A DNA stretch of 64,000 bases from Bacillus sp. REN16 (GTDB taxonomy: Bacteria > Bacillota > Bacilli > Bacillales > Bacillaceae_L), in assembly GCF_020731355.1 (NCBI RefSeq), contig NZ_JAJFZK010000001.1, positions 248,001 to 312,000 of the forward strand. Reading direction: 5' to 3'. Below the pieces are notes generated by a model, which saw only the letters and a program-made list of their open reading frames with translations, was not told the DNA's origin and searched no databases. Below are positions 63,141 through 64,000 of this stretch, piece by piece. A program made the position numbers and the translations under genes. Position 1 is the stretch's first letter. Every line of letters starts with the position of its first letter.

Positions 63141-63173
63141 GGAGTCAGGCCAAATGGTCTGGCTCTTTTTTTC
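63141..63173 (+). terminator. Terminator of fabHA-fabF
   Basis: GAGTCAGGCC / GGTCTGGCTC (with G-T pairs) followed by TTTTTTT. Confidence 0.8.
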
Positions 63174-63216
63174 GATATGTTGAATACGATATAGTGCTGT
63201 GAAAGGAAGTGAAGTA

Positions 63217-63989
63217 ATGGGGTAATACGAACGGACCAATGGTTAAAAGAATTTTACGCTGATCCAGTTGAACTTTGTAAAAAACTAACAGGTTATTTTC
63301 CAAAGGGAGCTGTTGCACGCGATATTTACCAATACTTAAAAATGCACGGAATGTATAGGTCCACCTCCGAAAATACGATTAAGAACCTTCCGAATAACGT
63401 ATGGGAGAAAGTAGAAAAAGAGTATACTGACTTGCTGAAACAATGGAGTGGCCCGCAGGTTCCAATTTTTATTTTTCCAGCTGATGCAACAAACTCAAAA
63501 ATCAAACGTGAATTTAATGGAAAATCGGGCCTTGCGTTTAATGACAAATTATTTCTATTTTTCTCCCCACATAATACACATGCAGAAATTAAAGCGGTTT
63601 TAACTCATGAATACAACCATGTATGTCGATTGAAAAAATATAATAAAAAGGAAGCTGCCTTTACGTTATTGGATACAGTGATATTAGAGGGTCTTGCGGA
63701 AAATGCGGTCCGAGAACATTGTGGGAGTGCAAGTTTGGCAGGCTGGACGAAATACTACTCTAATGAAGAGCTCAAAAAAATAGTTGAACAATTTATCATC
63801 CCCAACCGAAATATAAAAAGAGCTGAACGAAAGTATACCGATCTATTATATGGAAAGGGATTCTACCCGAAAATGGCAGGCTACTGTGCGGGCTATTATC
63901 TCGTTCAAAACTACCTGGAATCCAACAAACAACAAACGAAAGCAATCTTAGGCGTAGATTCCGTCGAGTTTGTAAAGGAGTATCTTTGA
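63217..63989 (+). pseudogene. yjaZ: YjaZ, DUF2268 zinc-protease-like protein with a frameshift after the start
   Basis: The conserved reading frame (IRTDQWLKEFYADPVELCKK... to 63989) is open from 63213 but has no start codon of its own. The only well-placed ATG (63217, after GGAAGTG) reads ATG GGG TAA. One extra G in the GGGG run would give MGVIRTDQW in frame. The remaining sequence is intact, about 256 residues, with the HEYNH zinc motif and later Glu (LEGLAENAVREH), as in DUF2268 YjaZ. It may be a real frameshift, a homopolymer sequencing error, or the gene may start at the internal ATG 63342. Confidence 0.75.
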
Positions 63990-64000
63990 TTTTTGACCGC

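Overview
The window is low-GC Gram-positive DNA from an endospore-forming member of the Bacillaceae. Evidence: a complete gerP spore-coat operon with a sigma-K-type promoter, a Spo0E-like phosphatase, AddAB recombination genes, ArgR, FapR and Fnr operators, strong AGGAGG-type ribosome sites and Rho-independent terminators. Gene order follows the Bacillus subtilis segment addB-addA ... gerP-yisI-yisK-yisL ... yitK-yitL ... yitS-yitT-ipi-yizC-yitU-yitV-yitW ... argCJBD-carAB-argF-yjzC-yjzD-yjaU-yjaV-med ... fabHA-fabF-yjaZ. The genus cannot be fixed from this sequence. No rRNA, tRNA, CRISPR array, transposase or prophage was found.

Layout. 0-6.6 kb: addB (5' end outside the window) and addA; where B. 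subtilis has sbcD-sbcC only a short SbcC-like C-terminal remnant is left. 7.0-9.1 kb: gerPABCDEF on the minus strand. 9.2-18.5 kb: DUF418 protein, Spo0E-like protein, YisK, YisL, a GGDEF/EAL protein with a degenerate GGDEF motif, a DUF2777-like protein, a MATE transporter, a membrane-anchored GH13 protein that lacks most catalytic residues, and an SDR. 18.6-24.0 kb: a two-component system in one operon with a lipoprotein, an M48 peptidase and two tiny membrane proteins, followed by a 52-bp tandem repeat. 24.4-32.5 kb: GNAT, a ytoQ remnant, YajQ, CvfB, DegV, YitT, a BsuPI-Gmad2 lipoprotein, small sporulation-type ORFs, YitU, YitV, YitW.

32.6-47.8 kb is an accessory block inserted between yitW and argC. 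It encodes a CuA-containing, class-B-like heme-copper oxidoreductase whose active-site tyrosine is replaced by Asn (a probable NO reductase), a Sco protein, an NnrS/heme-copper-like membrane protein, three DUF2249 proteins, a second DUF59 protein, the ScdA/RIC di-iron repair protein, a TIGR04053-like radical SAM protein, two Crp/Fnr regulators (one with the Bacillus Fnr C-terminal cysteines), a soluble chemoreceptor broken by an amber codon, and molybdenum cofactor genes (mobA, moeA, mobB, moaE, moaD). Seven TGTGA-N6-TCACA-like boxes sit about 41 bp upstream of predicted start points of these units, so I read most of the block as one Fnr-controlled nitrosative/anaerobic module.

47.9-57.1 kb is the arginine operon under tandem ARG boxes; its carA encodes only the N-terminal domain and has lost the whole glutaminase domain. 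57.1-64 kb holds yjzC, yjzD, yjaU, yjaV, med, an uncharacterised gene, the FapR-controlled fabHA-fabF pair, and yjaZ with a frameshift just after its start codon.

Three families of intergenic repeats (called A, B and C below) recur through the window, sometimes inside operons.
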